Shown here piece by piece: positions 33,185 through 50,311 of a stretch of DNA of 64,000 bases; positions within the stretch are counted from its first letter, which is position 1, and each line of letters starts with the position of its first letter. The stretch is from Cyanophora paradoxa (taxonomy: Eukaryota > Glaucocystophyceae > Cyanophorales > Cyanophoraceae). Location of the stretch: the NCBI GenBank assembly GCA_004431415.1, contig QPMI01000637.1, forward strand, positions 62,001 to 126,000, written 5' to 3'. The notes under the pieces are model-generated. The model saw nothing but the letters and a program-made list of their open reading frames with translations. It searched no databases and had not been told where the DNA came from. The translations under genes and the position numbers were made by a program.

Positions 33185-35780
33185 ATGCAAATGGCCGCAG
33201 CGCCGTCGAGTTCGAGCGAGGCGTGGCAAGCGGCCAGCCCGCTAGCCTCTAGATGCCCAGCAAAGGTGCTCGAGAAGATCGCCGCGGACTCGGTCGTGTG
33301 GTCCGCCGCGCACGGGCTTCTTATGGCGGCCAAGAACACTGGCACCCTCGCCCCCGTCCCGTACTCCCTGCTGCCGTCCCCTGTGCCTCGAGCGCTTTAC
33401 GATGAGATCGTCGCTCTTTCGCCGGCTTTCTCCGAGCTGGTGCTGCGGCTGGGCCGCGACCCTGACTTCCTCTTCCAGTCCCTCGAGGGGTCCGACCGCA
33501 GCCGATCGCAGCGCTCTCCGAACCTGACGCCGCCCCCTGCGGCAGGATCGAGGAGGGCGACGACTTCACGCAACGCCTCCTGTCGCTCTACAGGACAGTG
33601 CAGTCAGAGGGACTGCGCCAGGCGAGACCTCCCGGCGCTGCAGCTGCGCCGGCCGCGGCCTCCCTCCTGATCGTTTTATCGCAGCGCATCCAGCTGCTCA
33701 TTACGCGCTCCGACTATATGATGCACTGGGACGGGCAATCCGACAACATGCAGATGAAGCAGGCGCGGCGCTCGCAGCGCGCGTACTCGGCCTCGCTGAC
33801 CCCGCGCCGTACCCCAGGTCGAACTAAACACGATCGCCGCCGCGGCGGGAATGATCAGCGAGGTTGCATGCCGACTCCACCGGTACCCCCTCCCCCGGCG
33901 ATGTCGTGCCCCGCGCGCTCCGTAACGGCCGGTACCCCGGACCCCAGTTGGATCGTGGAGCGGTTCGCCCCGCCGGGGTACGACCTCTCGAGGATGCCCA
34001 GGCGAGCCGGATCGACGCCCCGCCCCTGCCGCCCGCCGGCGCCCCTGAGGGGGCCGGCCCCGCAGGAACGAGACGAGCGTGCAGATCCCGGCCGCGATGG
34101 CGAAGGCCGTCGCCCTGTACCGCGACTCCCGGCCCCCCGCGGCCCCCCACCGGCCCCTGGCCGTGCTCATGGTCGTCCAGTGTCCGCACCCCCCCCCCCC
34201 ACCGCGTGCCCCGTCCCGTCGCGGGCTCCGAGTGTACCCCCGCAGCCGGGGAGTGGAACATCTTCGACCAGAAGCACACGGAGTACCATCTCTTCGAGCA
34301 ATATCCTTCCCCCCGGCCCCGCACGCCGCCTCTGAAACCCTTATTTCATCCCGCTTCTCTTTGACGTACCCCCACGCACCGGGTGCCGATGATAAGGCGT
34401 ACCCTGGCCGAGATCGCGGACCTGCACAGGACCGACCCCGACTCCGGAGCGCTCCTCTTGTGCGTGGGCCCGCTTTTCCGCTCCGCGCCCGTATCCCCCT
34501 CATGGTGCATCCGTACCCCCAGCGACGAGGCGGGAGTGGAGACGGAGATCGCGCTGGTGTACTACCGCGCGGGGTACACGCCCACAGGTGCCCCGCGTGC
34601 CCCAGCTGTCGCGCGGAGCTTGCGCGCGGCGCCTCGGGGGGAGGCGAGCGGCTTCGGGGCAGACTATCCGACGGAGAAGGAGTGGGCGGCGCGGCTGCTG
34701 GTGGAGCGCTCGGCTGCCGTCAAGTGCCCCTCCCTCGCCCACCACCTCCTCGGCACCAAGAAGGCGCGCCGGCCCGGGGCGGGGCGAGGGCCGCCGCGGG
34801 AGGCGCCGGCGCTGAGGGGCCGCGCAGGTGCAGCAGGTCCTCGCGCTCCCCGGCGTCCTCGAGCGGTGCGGGCGCCCCGGCCCGCCCCTGCCCCCGCGCC
34901 GCTGCCGCCCTCCCCCCCGGCCGCTCGCGGCGGCGACCGCCTCGCGCAGCTACGTGGAGGGGCCGCTGGCGGGGCGCCTGAGGCGGAGCTTCGCCGGCCT
35001 CTACGGCCTCCGCCCCGACGAGCTCCGCGCCGGTGCCCGCCCCCGCCCCCCGCCCTCGCGTCGAGTGCGGGGCGCGCTAAGCGTTCCCTTCCGCCCCGTC
35101 TCGAAGGCCCCTCGGCGGCGGCGGCAGCAGCAGCAGCAGCGCGGCCAGAGGACTTCGTGCTGAAGCCGCAGCGCGAGGGCGGCGGCAACAACCTCTTCGG
35201 GGAGGACCTGAGGAGGGTGCGCGCCCTGGCCTGAAGGCGGGGCGCTGCGGACGGCTAGGCCCGCGGGCATACGCATGGCGCGGGCTGAGGCGCTGGGGGC
35301 AGGCGCTGGCGGGGGGCATGGCGCCGGACCAGCTCGCCGCCCACATCCTCATGGATCGGTTTGCCCCTTCTTTTACGCTCTCTCTCTTTCCCCCGCCCAC
35401 GCCGGCCCCCGCCCCCGCAGCATCCGGGGGCCCTCCCTGCAGTCCTGGGTCCTGAAGGTGCCGGCCGGCCCAAGAGGGGGCTGTGCGGCCCCTCGCTCCC
35501 CGCTGAACGCGGGGCGGGGCGGGGCGGGCAGGACGGGAGGCCGGCGGCGGAGGAGATCGTGTGGGAGCTCGGCATCTACGGCGCCGCCGTCGCGTGCGCC
35601 CCGTCCCTCTCCCCCGCCTCTTCCTCGTCCCCGGGCCGACGGGGCGGGCGCAGGGACGGGAGCGGGGCGACGGTGCACAACCGGGCGGCCGGCCACCTCC
35701 TCCGCTCCCGCCTCGTCCGCTACAACGAGACGGGGCTCTCCTCGGGCTACGGCGTCCTCGACTCCCCGTACCTCTGCTAG
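33185..35780 (+). CDS. GSS: Glutathione synthetase (eukaryotic type)
   Basis: Joins gamma-glutamylcysteine and glycine using ATP. Start ATG 33185 (or 33191). In order: [159 protein letters not shown] (the glycine-rich ATP/substrate loop), IVWELGIYG, and a C-terminus [20 protein letters not shown]. Full length compared with plant and animal enzymes. Three introns have GC donors (33622-33684, 33763-33817, 34764-34827) and one (34301-34375) is AT-AC. A short poly-Ala insertion precedes PEDFVLKPQ. The enzyme may be cytosolic; no clear transit peptide is seen. Confidence 0.93.
34301..34375 (+). other. AT-AC intron with U12-type signals inside GSS
   Basis: The 75-base intron begins ATATCCTTCC, the canonical U12 5' splice site, and ends GTACCCCCAC. 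A branch-point-like TCTTTGAC (34358-34365) ends 10 bases before the 3' end. Removal joins …FEQ to HRVPMIRRT in frame, matching the conserved enzyme. No GT-AG or GC-AG alternative keeps the frame. Confidence 0.8.
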
Positions 35781-36718
35781 CGCCCCGCTCTCCGCATTCT
35801 CCGGCGGGCAGCCCGTGCATTGTGGCGGTCTCGATAGGCAGGTTTCTGGTCCGCTTCGCCCCTGAGCTCCTGGACTTCTGAGCTTTACCTTGATCGGTTT
35901 CTGTGTATGCTTTAGTTCCCTGCTTTAGTTCAGGTTTTTGGCCGCGTTTGAGATTCGCTGCCGCAGCCGGTCCGGCAGCTAGTGTTTATGCCGTGAATTT
36001 CGGAACCTTTTCTCTGTGACAACTCGCAGGCAATTGCGAGCCGCACAGCGGCAAGCGCTAAACGTCCGATTCAGCAGCCAGGCTGCAGGCCGCCGGGCCC
36101 AAGTGCCGAATTCGAACTTCTCCCGGGTTTAGCCATGGCCATTAACCGCTGCCGGCGCCGCAGCGCAGGGCCCGCAGCCGTTGAACTTGGCGAGATGCCA
36201 TGATGCATTTGAAGCTTAAACTTGAAATGACATATTTGATTCGATTCAAATTCATGATCATGATCATGGATCGGGCCGCCGGGCCCGGGCCGGGCGCTGC
36301 GATCGAATGCTCGCGCTCAGGAGCCTCCAAGGCTCCGCCGAGCCGGCTCGTCCACCAAGCTCCGCTCAACCCCCATCGTCCCGCCGGTCCGACGGTCAGC
36401 CGTACTATGTATCCGTAATCGTATTGCAGAATTCAATTTTTACAGTAAAATGGGAAAAACTGCGAAGGGCGACAATAGCTGAGATATAGCTGCAGAAAGG
36501 CGAAAGCGGCACCATGATTAGAGGCATTGTTAACTGTACGCGAAAGTAATTCAAAACCGTGGAGGGACCAACCTCTACACGCTCCAGAATACACTCAAAC
36601 GACCAAGAAACCCTAGGGTAGCAGAGCAAGAAGGGGGAGACTGGAGACACCTTGAAATGATAACCATGAAACGGAACGAAAGGTACGATACAGAGAAACA
36701 AGAAGCTAGCGGGCACTG
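35781..36718. other. Convergent intergenic region
   Basis: 3' flanks of GSS (plus) and the RNA-binding protein (minus). Contains a palindromic ATGATCATGATCATGG near 36253 and AT-rich 3' untranslated-like sequence at 36415-36700. No gene seen. Confidence 0.5.
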
Positions 36719-39191
36719 CTAGAAGCCGGCGGTGGAGGGGGAGACGGAGGAGCCGAAGGCGTGGTCGACGCAGGCGGCGAGGTCGTGCACGGGGGGCACG
36801 CCGAAGATGGAGCGGAGCGAGGAGAAGGGGTTGCCCCCGGCCAGCGCCATCGCCCGGTCGAAGCGGCCCTGCAGGCGCGGTCGCGTCACGCGCGGTCCGT
36901 GCGGGGCGCGGGGCGGGGGCCGGGGCCGGGGGCGCACGGCGTAGGCGAGGAACTTGGCGTTGGCGGCGCTGACGTCGAGCGGGCGCGTGAAGTCGGCGTC
37001 GAAGTCGAGCGAGAGGCCGGCCTTGCGCCGCAGCTCCTCCTCCTGCGCCGCCGCCACCGCCGCCGCGATCGCCTTCTCCGTCAGCGTCCGCCGCGCCGTC
37101 GCGAAGTCGCTGTTCGGCGCCACCGCCGCCGCCGCCGCCATCGCCGCCGCCGCCGCCGCCGCGCTCGGGCCCGCCCCGCCGCCACCGCCGCCGCCGCCGC
37201 CGCCGCTGCTGCGGCCGCCGCCGCCGACGAAGGTGTGTTGGGACCGTTGCCTGACGCCTGTGCGCTCGCCGCCGCGCTCAGGGCTCCGAGGCTGGCACCC
37301 AGCGACCAGGTGTCTGCGCGCGCACTTGAGCCCAGGCGCGCCTCTGCACAAGATGAGGGCGCGCACTGGAGCTCGGGAGTGCCGGGGGCGAGTTTCCGCC
37401 TGACGGGGTGGTGCCCGTCGGACCCGCGCGGGAGCTGGCCTGCAGGGCAGCCATCGAACGACCCCAGGACAGCCGCATCTTGCACTGGGCTGTTCGCGCG
37501 GCGTCAGTGAGCCCCAAAGCGGTATCCCCGCGGAGGGAAACGCACAGCGCCCGATGGGCCACCCGTTGGCGTACTGGAGGGCCGTCTCCGCGTTCTGATG
37601 TTCGGCGGGCACATGAGCGCGGCCAGCGAGCCGTCCGCGGCGTCCCACGCACCGAGCGCTGGTTGAACTGCACAAAACCGCAGCCCTTGCCGACCGGAAT
37701 CTTCACGTAGGTGAGCCCGCCGAACTGCTGGAACGTCCTGCGCGCAACGCTTGCTTCTAGGAAACGCGCCAGAGGGCAGGCGCAGCGGCGCACGCTCTCA
37801 AGTCGTCCTCGGTAACATCGCTATTCAACCCGCCAACGAAGATCGCTGAGGCGACGCAGGATCAGCGGGGGAAACGGCAAGCGATGAGGCGGGCAAGCGC
37901 GCACTCGTATTCGCGGGGTCCGTGGTGGGGTCGCTGCGGTCGCAGGTTGGTGCTCCGCGCGACAGACAGTCCAGTAAGGGCGCGCACATGTTCGCGGGCG
38001 GGGCGGCCGCGGCCGGAGCAGGCAGAGGCGCAGGGGCCGTCGTTGCTCCAGCGCCAGTCCGCTTCGGGGTCGCGTTGCTGATGCGCATGGGCCGGGTGCT
38101 CAAGAATTGCTGCCGACAGAGCACGTGAGTTCCCGCCATGCACGAGCGAGTGCCCCGGCACCTCCCACGCACCCCGTTCATCTCGACAAGTGCACGCTTC
38201 ATGTCGTCCTCGTTGGTGAAACGGACGAAGCCATAGCCTGCACATTGCGGTTTCAGGCAGGCGCGTGCCCGAAGCGAACAGGCGTCGGACCTCGCGGGGC
38301 GTTCGTCGCCGGATCTGTTATGACCTTTGCAGCTTTCGTTGATGAATATCGTTGCTGGAAGAAGCTCTGCAATGCGCCGCGCAAAGGGCACGAAGCGTCG
38401 GTGGCAGTGCACGAGGGCACGTCGCCTTAAGTCGGGCCTCACCAAGAGCATGAAATCAGTCACATCCTGCGAGAGATCACCAACGAAGATAGAATACTCC
38501 TCGTCCTTCCGCTCCCTGCGCAGATCGAATCCGAACGGTAAGCGCATCTTCACCTCGTGCGACCGGGCTCATAGCAGAGGCACGCACGGTGTCTTGGTGC
38601 TCGTTCCGAACGATCCCCAGTTCAGCCGGAAGTACTGCGAGCGTCGCGGTGAGCGGGCGCCGCGAAACAGGCACAGCAATTATTAGGGGGCCCGTGCGGA
38701 TACGGCGCGAGCGAGGGCTGTGCGAGCGCTCACCTTGCCCGTGTTAGGAATAGGCTGGCCGCTGAAAGCCTGCAGAACCCGGAAAGCTGCTTCGTGCGAC
38801 GCGAACTCGATGAATCCGTATCCTAGCATGTTCCCAGATAGCTTGTCGCTGCCGCTGCCATCACGCACGGCCCCTCGGCATGCGAAAAGGACTTCTGTGC
38901 ACACCGTATGACCTTCACGTTGATCATCTCCGTTTGGGAGAAGAGCTGGGTCAGGTACGCCTCGTCCATATAAGGCTGCGCGCGCCGTCGGCAATGCGCC
39001 AAGGGCCCGACGATGCAGGCATCGACGAACCTCAAGGTCTCCAATCCATAGCTAGCGAAAGAGGGCGCGTGTGAGAACTGGAACGTCGCGAACGAGCGTC
39101 GCATCTTACCGTCTTGATGCCGGACGGGTCTGAGCTGCTCGTGCCGTTGCTCATCGTCCCGCTTGTGCTAGCCCCATCAAAAGAACCCATC
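36719..39191 (-). CDS. Three-RRM RNA-binding protein, RBP45/47 (Nam8/TIA-1) type
   Basis: Start MGSFDGASTSGTMSNGTSSS. RRM1 reads LWIGDLE|PYMDEAYLTQLF, GYGFIEFASHEAAFRVLQAF and YFRLNWGSF. RRM2: YSIFVGDLSQDVTDFMLL, SFFQQRYSSTKAAKVITDP, GYGFVRFTNEDDMKRALVEM and RPMRISNATPK. RRM3: AIFVGGLNSDVTEDDLR, FQQFGGLTYVKIPVGKGCGF, VQFNQR, NAETALQYANGWPIG and CKMRLSWGRS. All RNP1/RNP2 motifs are intact, and spacing matches plant RBP45/47 and yeast Nam8, which bind U-rich or poly(A) RNA and act in splicing or mRNA stability. A C-terminal poly-Gly/Ala region and a helix (FATARRTLTEKAIAAAVAAA) follow. Stop TAG 36719-36721. Some exons are under 60 bases. The last RRM3 intron probably has a GC donor. Confidence 0.9.
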
Positions 39192-40665
39192 CCGCCTGAT
39201 GGGCTCCGAACTTCGCGCGGGCTGCTTCTCTCTGGGGGTACAGAACGAGCACAATGCAAAATGAAAGTCGGAGGAAAAAAACAGGAAAAGGAGCGCCAAT
39301 TAATGTTAAACCCATCGCGATCGCGATCGTGCGTAAATCATGAGATGCGCCTGCAGCTGCAGCTGGCCGTCCAGCTCTCAGGCCTAGGCGGCTAGGCCTC
39401 CTGCAGCTGCAGGCTGCCAGGCTGCAGCCTCTCAGGGCTGGCGGGGGGCAGCGCGAGCTGCAGGCCCGGCCAGCTGATCATGATGATGCCATGATGATCA
39501 CCCCTCGCCCGTGCACATATGCATGCCGCAAGCGCAGTACTAGTGCACGTGCCCGTGCGCGTACGTACACGCGTGCGCATGAATTTCGAATTCGAAGCTT
39601 CACGTGCATTTCTAATTCTAGATCTCAAGAATAATGTATACGTGCATGTAGCGCTCGCATGATAATCCAGTACGTACACGTGCACGTCTCTGGATTTAAT
39701 TAGGTTTTCAATTAATCAGATATTCGAATTTTGCACTGCGCATGCATCTATGCATATGCATGCGCATGCGGCAGGGGCAGCCGGAGCAAGAAATAGTTCA
39801 AACTCTTAGCGAAACTCTTCTCTCTTCTCTTAACGTAATCGATGATCAGCGCTAGCAGCAGCCGCGCGCGCGCGGTCGGCCGCGCCGCGCGCCACCTGCA
39901 CGGCACGCGCGATCCGTCACTTGCGATACCAGTAACGCTGTCAATGAAGAACTCAGACAGATCTAGAGCTCACCGTAACCGGCGAGGCCCTCAGGGTTGC
40001 CGCAGAAGTCCTGATCATGAGGTCCCAGCAGAAAAATAATGAGGGTTGCCGCGGTTCTCGCGGGTGTCGGGCGCAGTGAATCTGCGTTGTCTCGAATGAA
40101 CACGACAGCCAGTGGGAGCACGTGTCATTGCGGCACCGAACGCTCCGGTCCTAGCAGCATGTTGCGTGCGACCGCCACGCGCGAGCGCCGCAGCGGCAGA
40201 ATAGAAGCAGCACGATCGTACACGCAGCGGGCAGCGCGCGCGCCCGGGCGCCTGGCTGGCATGCACATGAGCCTCAGATCTCCTGAAGGTACAGCCTCAG
40301 AGCGGTCAAGGGACGCACAAGAGATGAGCGCACCGCGAATGATCATGAGTTCCCGCGCCGAGCCCGCCGAGCATCAGTTGCCCTGCCAAGCGAGCCGCAC
40401 CGCCGATAAGTTGCCCTGCTAGTGGCAGCGTCGCCGCGGCGCTGAATGCATGGGCAGCATTGGCTCATCTACACAAGCGCGCTACGAGCACACAGGCCCG
40501 GCCCGGCGGCCCGCAGAAAGTTTGAAGGGCCGGCAGCTTCGAGGCTCTTCTAGCTACCCCCCCCCCCCCTCATTTGACAACTACCCCCGAAGGAAAGAAG
40601 TCGAGCTGGAAGGCGAGCAGCGGCCCGAGAAGAAGCAGCGCACAACCGAAGAAGCCGCAGCGGAG
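39192..40665. other. Divergent intergenic region with AT-rich palindromic island
   Basis: 39240-39850 is the clearest low-GC, palindrome-rich island in the window: CAGCTGCAGCTGCAGC, TGATCATGATGATGCCATGATGATCA, ACGTACACGTGCACGT, ATGCATATGCATGCGCATGC. The remainder to 40450 shows no gene. An in-frame ATG at 40450 could extend the next gene. Confidence 0.5.
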
Positions 40666-41777
40666 ATGGACTCTAACAACACCGTCCGCCAGCCTCAGGC
40701 TCCGGTGCTCTGCGCGAAGGGATGCGGTTTCTACGGGTGCGTTTCCGCGGCCATCTGAGCATTCCGCTGCCAGCGGCGCAAGAAACGTTCTTCCCCCCTT
40801 CTCCTTAGAGCTTAGAGCGTTCTCGTTCGCGCCGGGCCGCGCAAGCCGTGGCGCACACCCAAATTATGCTCACTTCGGCCCGCAGCAACCCGATGACCCT
40901 CAACATGTGCAGCAAGTGCTACCGCCAGCATGAGTCGGAGCAGAAGTCCACGGAGAATCTTCAGAAGCAGGCGAAGGCTGAGGGTGAGTGCTGCTTCCCC
41001 GATGTCATCCAGGCGTCACGGATGTGGGCGGCCCCCATTAGAAGGGAAAGGGGCCTTCTTATGCATCTAGATGCGATCCACTCGCGAAGAAGGGGCTATT
41101 CCTAAGTCTCCTGGCCACCCGAACCGCTCATGTGACAACACGCGTGCCCGCTCTTCCACGCCACTCCCAGTGGCCGTTAAACGTGTTTTGCGCACTACCC
41201 CAACAGTTTTCGTCGATTACGCGCTTGTAACGCGCAATCCCACACCCTCACACTTACTCCCTCTGTTCACTCACCCATGACGTTTCGGATCACTCACTTC
41301 TGCCGCGCAGCGGAGAAGATGGAGGTTGACTCGGAGTCTTCCAAGCAAGCCAGGACTGCGGATGCCGCCCCTGAATCCGCCCCAGCGGACGTGCCCACAC
41401 CCGCAGCGGATGCCGAGGCGCCGACCGCGTCGTCGTCTGAGAAGGTGGAGCCAGCACCAGTGACTCCGGTCTCGGAGGCCAGCAGCAGCACCGCGCCCGC
41501 TCTCGCGAGCACGGTCGCTCCGGCGAGCGAGGCTGTTGTCGCACCCGCAGCAGAAGCCACCCCGGAGCCGCCGAAGCAGACGCAGACCAACCGTTGCTGG
41601 TCTTGCAATAAGAAGATCGGCCTCACGGGCTTCAAGTGCCGCTGCAACTACGTCTTCTGCGGGGAGCACCGCTACTCCGACAAGCACAGCTGCACGTTCG
41701 ACTACAAGACTATGGCGAAGGACCTGCTGGCCAAGGCCAACCCTGTCGTGCAGGCGGCCAAGGTCGAGAAGATCTAA
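40666..41777 (+). CDS. A20/AN1 zinc-finger stress-associated protein
   Basis: Three exons. Start ATG 40666 ([20 protein letters not shown]). The A20 finger is [20 protein letters not shown] (C-x3-C-x11-C-x2-C). A Pro/Ala/Ser-rich linker of about 90 residues follows. The AN1 finger reads [17 protein letters not shown], then [15 protein letters not shown], and the protein ends QAAKVEKI at TAA 41775-41777, as in plant SAP and animal ZFAND5/6 proteins. These bind ubiquitin through A20 and are stress-induced. An in-frame upstream ATG at 40450 would add about 70 basic residues; the later start is preferred because family members begin shortly before the A20 finger. Intron 2 (about 40985-41314) is the longest in the gene. 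Confidence 0.93.
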
Positions 41778-42476
41778 GCCACTTGCACTCTCTTTCCCAT
41801 TTCAAGCCTTCCGCCTCGTCACTCGTCTCCGCCTCTCGCCAACAACCAGTCTCGGCCCATCCCCGCCACACATCCACCCCGCAGACTTTCTGCGTCCCTG
41901 CGCATGCGCCGCTCCGAATCCCAGCGTCGGCGCACAGCGCATCTTGTATAGTGAGCCCTGGCCGCTCCAGGGCTTCGAGGGGTCCTTCTCCTAGTCCCGT
42001 GGTCTCGTAGTCGTCTCGTCCCCGTAGCTGTAGATCATCCGAACCTTTACCCTTCTTTTGCTTGGACTCGTGTCTGTGCAGCGTTCGCTACGGATCGTGT
42101 TTAGGCCTGCTGTTGTGTTTCTCGAGGTCCCTGTACTTGTACTTAGGCAGCGCGCTGAATGCGATTAATTGCTTTCAACTTTCATCACCCGTCCGCCTTC
42201 GCCCGCCTCGCCGCTCCCTAGCTCTCGTCGTTTGTGTGCGCCGGGCGTGGAGATCGCGTGGACCGTGCAGCTCCGGATGCAGTGCGTGCAGATGCAGGTA
42301 CATGCGAGCTCCAGCTCCACGGAAGATCGGTTAAACAAGACACGAGTGTATCAAACGTAACAGGCGCTCGGCGCCCCCGTCCGATGGTCGGGGAAATCAA
42401 AGGATCCTACAGCTGCACTGACGAAGCACACACTAAGCTGGCTACTGGCAAGAAGAAAGGCGGCTTGGCGCGGAGC
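41778..42476. other. Convergent intergenic region
   Basis: T/C-rich 3' flank of the A20/AN1 gene followed by the 3' flank of glycine decarboxylase. No gene seen. Confidence 0.5.
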
Positions 42477-47793
<5,317 letters not shown>

Positions 47794-48641
47794 CGGGCTG
47801 ATCGACGATGATGCCGTGAACGATGTGTACCCGGGTCGGCCCCGCCTCAGGGGCCACCACCTACCTCACAGCGCGAGCACGGCTCGGCGAAACGCTTCGA
47901 CACCAGCCGCCGCCTCATTACAGCTCCCCAGGTGCATCGCTGATCCAATTCGATCCAGTTCTGCTGTGAGATCCGATGATCCCCTCTAATTTAATTTACT
48001 GTTTAATTTACTGTGATCATGATTTCTCTAGCTGTGAGATCCCCTCTGGGGATAGCTTGTATGAAAGGGCCCAAGACCCGGGGTCTGCGGTCATTGTATA
48101 TACGTAGTACTAGTCACTGAGTGGTGCTCTAGCGGTGTACTCGTCCTTGCGTCCACTGCGCGCGCAAGCGTTGCGGCAGTCCGGCCGCGGCCGCGGCCGC
48201 CGGCGCCGGCAGCCGCGCGCGCGCGGGGATCCACTGGGCATGCCGCGCTGCAGCATGGCTCAAAATCATGCATGCGTACGTCGTCCGAATTAAAAGCTTA
48301 ATTAGGCCTGCGTTGATATGCACATATACACGTGAAAGAAGTTACTCGAACTGGCTACCCTGCAGCTGAACTGTCGAATGAGAAATGAAAAGCGTGAAAT
48401 CGCGCGTGAAATCAAAAAGAAAGGATCGCGTAAATGAGAGAGATTCGAATCAAGTATTATACGAATAACTTAGCAAGGAGTTAATGAAGTTACACGACGC
48501 CTAGCAGCGGGCTGTTATACCGTAATGAAGTATCGTAGAGCTGTACCACTGACTGACCTAGTACTGGATACAACAAACCTCAAATGTGAAGCTACGTCTA
48601 CATGTGGGCGCCGTGGCGGCCGCGGCGAGGAGCGCCTGCGG
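47794..48641. other. AT-richer intergenic spacer
   Basis: No gene seen. Contains GGCCGCGGCCGCGGCCGCCG near 48183, runs of A/T-rich sequence at 48330-48600 and short repeats of TTTAATTTACTG near 47995. Confidence 0.5.
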
Positions 48642-49732
48642 CTAGACCGTGCGGGCGTTGACGATGCGGATGAGCTCCTTCATAGGGACACCGTTGCCGT
48701 CCGAGACCAGCAGCCGCCGGTACGCCGCCGCATCACCCACTGCGCATGCGGATCAGGCGTCACGTCGAGTGCGGGGTCGAGTGCGGGCTCGGGGCGGGGC
48801 TGGCGCACCGCGCTTGACCATCTCGCCGTGCGCGCCGCTGGCGACGGTGGACATGACGCCGGCGACCGCCGGGGAGCCCTCCACGAAGCCCGTCTCGACG
48901 AGCCGCACCGTGCCGCTGTCCGGGTCCTCGATCCACCGCATCTGCGCGTTGATCCGCACGCTGCCGGCCCACGCCTCCACCTCGAAGCCCGCGCAGGTAC
49001 TCAGCGGCTGCACCCGCGCCCCGTACGTGCCGCGGGGCAGGACGGCGCCGGCGAATCCTCCTATGTACTTCTGGACGTCGAAGCGGCCCTCGCCCTCGTC
49101 GGGGATGCTCCTCGCGCCTGTGATGTGCGGGTGGTACGCGTACGGGCCGAGGCCCATCGTGGCCGGCGACGTGAGGATCGCGACGACGTCCTCCGCCGAG
49201 GCCTTCACGCTGTGCGAGTTCTCGAACTTGTGCCGCATCGAGAAGAGCGGCTTCGGCGAGGGGGCCGGAGTCGGAGACGGCGGCGGCGTCGGCACGCGCG
49301 CCACGCGGCCGGCCTGCTCCGGAGTGCTCACTGCCTCGCACCTGCAACAGCGGTCCGCGATCAGTGGCGGTTGATCCCTAATAATGAGGATTCGCGGGAG
49401 ACGCCGAAGGCTTCGAGCTCCGCCTAACTCTCGCAGAAACACGTAAATAAGAGCTCGAATGGATGCGTACCGGAACTCGTACTCGCGGAGCTCGCGCCGC
49501 GGCCGGGATGTCGACGGGCGTGCGGAGTCGGAGGCGCGGCGGGCCTCGAGGGCGGCGCCGAGGAAGGAGGGTCGCGCGGAGCATGCCTGGGCGGCATCGG
49601 AGGAGCCCAGAGCGGCGTGGGCTGGGAGCCTCGCAGCCGGGGCGCTGAGAAGAACGCAAGGCGTCAGCTAATCATTCGCGTGCCGAGAGCGAGGGTCGGC
49701 GACAAAGCGAACCAGGGTGCGGAGAAGAACAT
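48642..49732 (-). CDS. SRPBCC/START-like small protein, probably organelle-targeted
   Basis: The core frame runs MRHKFENSHSVKASAEDVVA, MGLGPYAYHPHITGARSIPD, EGRFDVQKYIGGFAGAVLP, FEVEAWAGSVRINAQMRW, GTVRLVETGFVEGSPAVAGV and, after an intron, GDAAAYRRLLVSDGNG ending IRIVNARTV at TAG 48642. The alternating strands, with a helical end, resemble helix-grip (SRPBCC/START or DUF1997-like) lipid- or cofactor-binding folds; this is inference from pattern. Upstream exons read RRELREYEFR|CEAVSTPEQAG. The start at ATG 49732 (MFFSAPWFALSPTLALGT) needs a GC-donor intron and is tentative. The N-terminus would be a signal or transit peptide. Confidence 0.5.
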
Positions 49733-50311
49733 TTTAAACGCGTATAACTTGCGGGGACCGCTGGGCGAGCTGGCGGGGACCGCTGGGCGTGCAATTGATC
49801 TCGGTGCACGTGCACGCGTACGCCGCAGTTCGCTCGCTACTGCACTGCCTGAGCCTGCTGCTGCTGCTATTGCTGCTGCTGCTGCTGCCACTCTGCTGCT
49901 GCTGCTGCTCGCCCCTCCTTGGTTTCCGACCGGTACCGTCGAACGGGCGGGCCGGGTCAACTATTGCCGCCCGGTCCTCCCCCCCCAGTGCCGAGAGACC
50001 ATTGCTCGAATCCCGGCGAGACCCGTCCGCGAGCTGGGTGGAAAGCTGCGAGCCGGGCCGACCGCAGCTGCAGGCGAGGGTCAAATCGCAGTAGACTGCT
50101 TGCGTGCATGGATGCGGTGCCACTGGCGCAGTATGTCTCGACAACTGCTAGATCAGGGCCTCGCATACGCAAACAGGCGGTGGAGGCGGAAGCACCAGCT
50201 CCCCTGAACTCAAAGCGCCGCCGGCGATCGTACGCATCCGCGCCCTCCGACTCACCGCCTTAAGCTTCACGGGGCGCAATCAACACGTCCTGCGCAGCGC
50301 AGAGAAGCGCA
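49733..50311. other. Intergenic region with CTG/CAG trinucleotide repeat
   Basis: Divergent spacer. 49853-49910 is an interrupted (CTG)n tract on the plus strand, CAG in the direction of the minus-strand gene's leader. Nothing else is recognised. Confidence 0.55.
49853..49910. repeat. Interrupted (CTG)n microsatellite
   Basis: About 16 CTG units broken by TAT/TTG, CCA and CTC triplets, upstream of the SRPBCC-like gene. Confidence 0.85.
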
